DNA of 64,000 nucleotides from Rhynochetos jubatus. Lineage: Eukaryota; Chordata; Aves; Eurypygiformes; Rhynochetidae. Positions 60,452 through 64,000 of the stretch are shown here, one piece after another. The DNA lies in the NCBI GenBank assembly GCA_027574665.1, contig CM050690.1, positions 64,885,905 through 64,949,904 on the forward strand, given 5' to 3'. Every line of letters begins with the position of its first letter. Position 1 is the first letter of the stretch. The notes under the pieces are model-generated. The model was not told the DNA's origin. It worked only from the letters and a program-made list of their open reading frames with translations, and did not search any database. Made by a program: the position numbers and the translations under genes.

Positions 60452-63400
60452 TAGAATTTACTAAGATTTCAAATAAGGGGAGGAAAACTAAGGGAAGGGA
60501 GATGTGAAAATATTGTAAAAGCATGATATTAAAAATAAGAAAACCTGAAAACACACAGCTCTTTCAGTGCCATCAATACTTCATAAAAAAAAAATCCCAC
60601 TTTTTCCTCTCTCCCGACAGCTCGTGTTCAACTTAAAGACATGAAGACTTTTGATTTCTGTGTTTGTTAGCAGCACAAGAAAGCGTGACACAAGAGTTGC
60701 TGGGTTTTTCAAGTTGACTCTTCTGTATTCTGTGTATGGTCATCAGAAAAACAAAGCCCTATAACCTGACTTCAGAGAGCGCAGCTGAGACCAAGGGCTG
60801 ACACTCCCTCAAACATGCTGCAAAGCAAAATCCCACATGACCAAGTCTGTACATCATGTAAAGGCAGGTGTGCTCAAGCAAAACACACTGAGCATTCCTT
60901 GGACCATGACAAGGGAGGTGATAAAATCTGCAAATTGGAAGCTGTCAGGAAAGGAAGATGTTCCAGCTTTTAATGGTTACCAATGCCACATTATTTCATT
61001 GCTTTGTTTCTTTAACAGAGAAAGAGGTTTAGCACAACATGTAGATAGATGTAAATCATGCTATTTACCCATCTTAGAGGAGCCTGTTTGACAGTCAGGC
61101 TTTAAAGACACTCCTGCCACAGAGCATGATTTATGATGCATTCAATACTCCAGTGCTCTCCATAAGATCAGCGAGTGGGACTGGCACTCAGCAGCATCCT
61201 CCATGCACCCACGCAGCCTTGCAATCCAGGCTCAGCAGCTGGGGTCCATACCCTGCATACAGTGGCCCTCCATTAAATCCTTTAACTCTTAAGCCTCGGG
61301 TCTGGGGTACTTCTTGCACAACTCCAGTGCACCATTCGCCTTTCCTTTCTCCCACTGCATCTCCCTATTCCCCCTGCTAGGAAACAAACACACTAACTAT
61401 GCTGTTGCAGGGCGATTCCTGTACAGTGAGGGATGCTTGAACCACACATTCTACCTTTGACCCTACAACACGTAGACAGTTAAAACCAAAATAATTAAAT
61501 AAAAAGAAAATTAAAAAAATAAACCTGCAAGATTCTCTCCCCTTCAAGCTGGTAGAGCTGTTACACTAGCAACTAGTGGAGTTCTCTGCTTCCGTACCAG
61601 GACCTGCCCAGCATTTATAGTGACTGGAAGCCATGTGAAATCCTTCCTAGCACTTCAAGCTTGAGAGTGGCTCCATTCATTCACTTGAGAGGGCTCATTC
61701 ACAGCCCTTCCCCCAGACTCAAATTTGTGAGGCTCAAAACCCATTCACAGCTCTCAGTCTCCAATTTCAGGCCTTAGTTGTCAAGAATGATACTAGCATG
61801 CAGTAGAACCTGTTGAATACATTAAGTGTTACAAGCCATGTCCTGCTGCCACTGCAGACACAGTCAACCACTGTCTTGCTACTTTATCTTGCAGCTAGCA
61901 CAAGGCTAATTCTGAACACATACACTGTGGGCAATTACAGCAAGGATGTTTTAAGCCACCATTTCTCTTAAACAAACAAGTAACTCCACGGATTCTTTTG
62001 TCATCTACACATGCACTGGTCTTGAAGAGGTCCTCTGACCACCTTATGTGTTGGAACTGCAAAATAGAAACATTGGCAGGAATACTTTTTATTTGGGTTT
62101 TAAACATTCCTTCACATGCAGTTGAATCAATAGAAGTTGTACTACTTCAAGAATGCATTCCAGTTCCTGAGTTCAGTTGAAAAACAGATAAATCACAAAT
62201 TTTCCTGAGAGTGTCTTGGCTTAAAGATACTTTTCCCCTGTCACTGTTAAGTCTAGGATTAAAGAGATTACCCTGAAGTATCTCCTCCTGTAGACTATAG
62301 AAGGTGCATGAGCAATATGAAGAAGCATGGGCAGCTGGAAAACAAGCCAAGGTGGAGAGAACTTGAGGGTTTTATTTGGCCCCACACAGAAGTATGCATA
62401 TGCCTATCTCTACATCTATCAACAAAAATAGCAAAAGCAATTATGGTAGGTTGCCACACTATCAGCTTCAACTGACAGTGGTGCACATCAAGAAGAGATG
62501 TTCTCAATTATCCAAGCTCTTGCAAGGTGCATACATGCTCTTAGCAACCCTAGGACACTTATCGCTCACCTATTAATAGATCCTTATATTTAAGTGCAAG
62601 TCAGTAGAAAGCCATTCTTAAAGCATGTGAAACACTGAGACCAACAGCAATCAAATGCACCAGACAGTACACACAGCAAACCACACAACCCCACTATTTC
62701 ACCAACTAGGTTAAGTCTGACTGTGTTGCATTAAAAAGCATCTTCCCAAGTCAAAACGGTCAGCAAACTAATCCCTCAAACAGGGCTGCCACTTTTCTCT
62801 AGTGGGGATCATCATCTAGTGGGAAACACTGTGGGGTCTGCAATAGCTGCATCTAACACAGTATACACATGGTGTGTAGTAACATCCACAGCCAAAACAC
62901 TTTCTAGTGTTACTCCATACCTAAGATGGTAGGTACAAGCTGTCACAGTGCTCCTCCAGTCAGTGAATTGTTGAGGTATTCGCACCAGAAGTGATTTTTA
63001 AGGCAACCCAGACCTACATCCCTCAGCAGTTGCCTTATCCCTACATAGTGTTTGCCTACAGTAGCAGGAATGCAGAAGCCAGGTGCAAGGTCACACCTAC
63101 ACATTCAGTGAGCTCTGACCCTTCCACTCTTTGGGGTTTTTTTTCCACTCCAGAACCAGGGTTCTAGTGGCACATCGGTTCTATTCCAAATCTCAACATT
63201 TGCTAGACCAATTTTAGGATCTTCAGTCCCAAAGCTGTAGCTAAGCATGTTGTAGGGGCCTGGATTTCCAGAATCTGCAAAGCTATAGCAAAACCCTCCT
63301 GCTCTAGAAATATGTTTCTTGTGAATACTTAATTTCTTGTTTCCACTACAGTGACATCCCAACAGCACATAACTGTGGGCTCCTCACCAGCAGCAGTGGT

Positions 63401-63879
63401 TTACATGAAGTAGTCCTGTAAAGGCCACCAAGTAAAGTTGCTGCCTCACCTCTTCTGATCTATGAAGAGTCATTCACATCTACCCACAGCAGTTTCTGTA
63501 AGAGCCTGAATAAACACTTCTTCCAAAGATCAACAGCTCTCCAGGACATGGTATTTGAGAAAGGAGGATCTCAGCATGTGAAAAGTACACTCCTGCAAGG
63601 GAATCACTAAAAACCAGATTCCATCAGCCCAGGTAATTTCCTTCTCTCATCCAAAGCAAACAGACACACAACCTCACAATAATCTTTTTCAATGCTGCAG
63701 CAGGGTTACAGCAGGAGGGGATATGTGCCAGGCAGAATGCACCACTTGCTGGTCAGCTACACCACCAGTGCAGCATGCAAACATCACAACCCACAGTCCA
63801 GTGTGGGTGCCACAAGCACAGAGCACACATGCTCTGGAATATATGTTGTGATTTATTCCATCAGTAACACACAGGGAAG

Positions 63880-64000
63880 CAAAGGCCCCAACCCAGGACC
63901 TTGCACTTGGCCTTGTTGAACTTCATGAGGTTGGTAGTGGCCCACCACTCCAGCCTGTCAAGGTGCCCCTGGATGTCATCCCTTCCCTCCAGTGTGTCGA
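63880..64000 (-). mobile_element. CR1 LINE fragment (ORF2 region), continues past the right edge
   Basis: ACCTTGCACTTGGCCTTGTT, GAACTTCATGAGGTT and CTCCAGCCTGTC, then CATCCCTTCCCTCCAG, read as the reverse complement of the CR1 reverse-transcriptase ORF tail. The element is therefore on the - strand. Similarity ends near 63880 without the CR1 3' UTR, so the 3' side is lost or decayed beyond recognition. Confidence 0.88.

Larger units (their letters stand above)
29728..64000 (-). other. Non-coding sequence upstream of IQGAP2 CH exon; probably a long 5' intron
   Basis: More than 34 kb without any coding exon that I can recognise on either strand. The exon expected next upstream in IQGAP2 (an Arg/Glu-rich helix leading into the CH domain) was looked for by eye and not found, so it is probably beyond the right edge. 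That IQGAP2 has a very long 5' intron is known for mammals. The only named contents are two CR1 pieces, homopolymers and a CpG-containing patch. Open frames up to 133 codons (for example 55898-56299) have no domain signature. Confidence 0.7.

Noticed and set aside
1-64000. CRISPR arrays, tRNA or rRNA genes, prokaryotic-type operons, tandem satellite arrays
   Set aside because: None seen. The sequence is ordinary vertebrate intron and exon DNA with scattered retroelements.

Overview
This is vertebrate nuclear DNA, most likely from a bird. Genes are intron-rich with GT/AG splice sites, and the spacer DNA is AT-rich. The recognisable repeats are CR1 LINE pieces and an ERV-L-like retrovirus relic, both typical of avian genomes. 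The window covers part of one locus whose human counterpart lies on 5q13. In chicken that region is on the Z chromosome; this is synteny knowledge and is not visible in the sequence.

Two protein-coding genes can be supported. F2RL2 (protease-activated receptor 3) is complete on the + strand. It has a signal-peptide exon (766-823) and one large exon with the thrombin-cleavable tethered ligand and all seven membrane segments (2495-3582). IQGAP2 runs on the - strand and is partial. Thirteen coding exons between 29727 and 6794 give 542 uninterrupted codons: most of the calponin-homology (CH) domain, the following linker and the row of IQGAP repeats. Every exon junction keeps the reading frame. 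The exons for the extreme N-terminus (right) and for the WW, IQ, GAP-related and C-terminal regions (left) are outside the window or were not found. I found no IQGAP2 exon left of 6794, so F2RL2 appears to sit inside an IQGAP2 intron on the opposite strand, as in mammals.

Layout: 1-6793 is an IQGAP2 intron holding F2RL2. 6794-17215 is the dense repeat-exon block. 17216-22728 is an intron holding the ERV-L relic (about 18880-19945) and a CR1 (20521-20764). 22729-29727 holds the linker and CH-domain exons. 29728-64000 is more than 34 kb with no coding exon that I can identify, and is probably part of a long 5' intron of IQGAP2. It holds a CR1 (40382-40540), a 22-base C run (31653-31674), a CpG-containing patch with an RFX-type X-box nearby (36140-36780) and another CR1 at the right edge.

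The two genes are not known to share a pathway. F2RL2 encodes a thrombin receptor or cofactor at the cell surface; IQGAP2 encodes a cytoplasmic actin and Rho-GTPase scaffold. I see no operon-like logic, no CRISPR array, no tRNA or rRNA gene, and no convincing new biological system. The most notable points are the one-repeat-per-exon structure of IQGAP2, the altered DRY motif in PAR3, a perfect 22-bp palindrome in an IQGAP2 intron, and the CpG/X-box patch.
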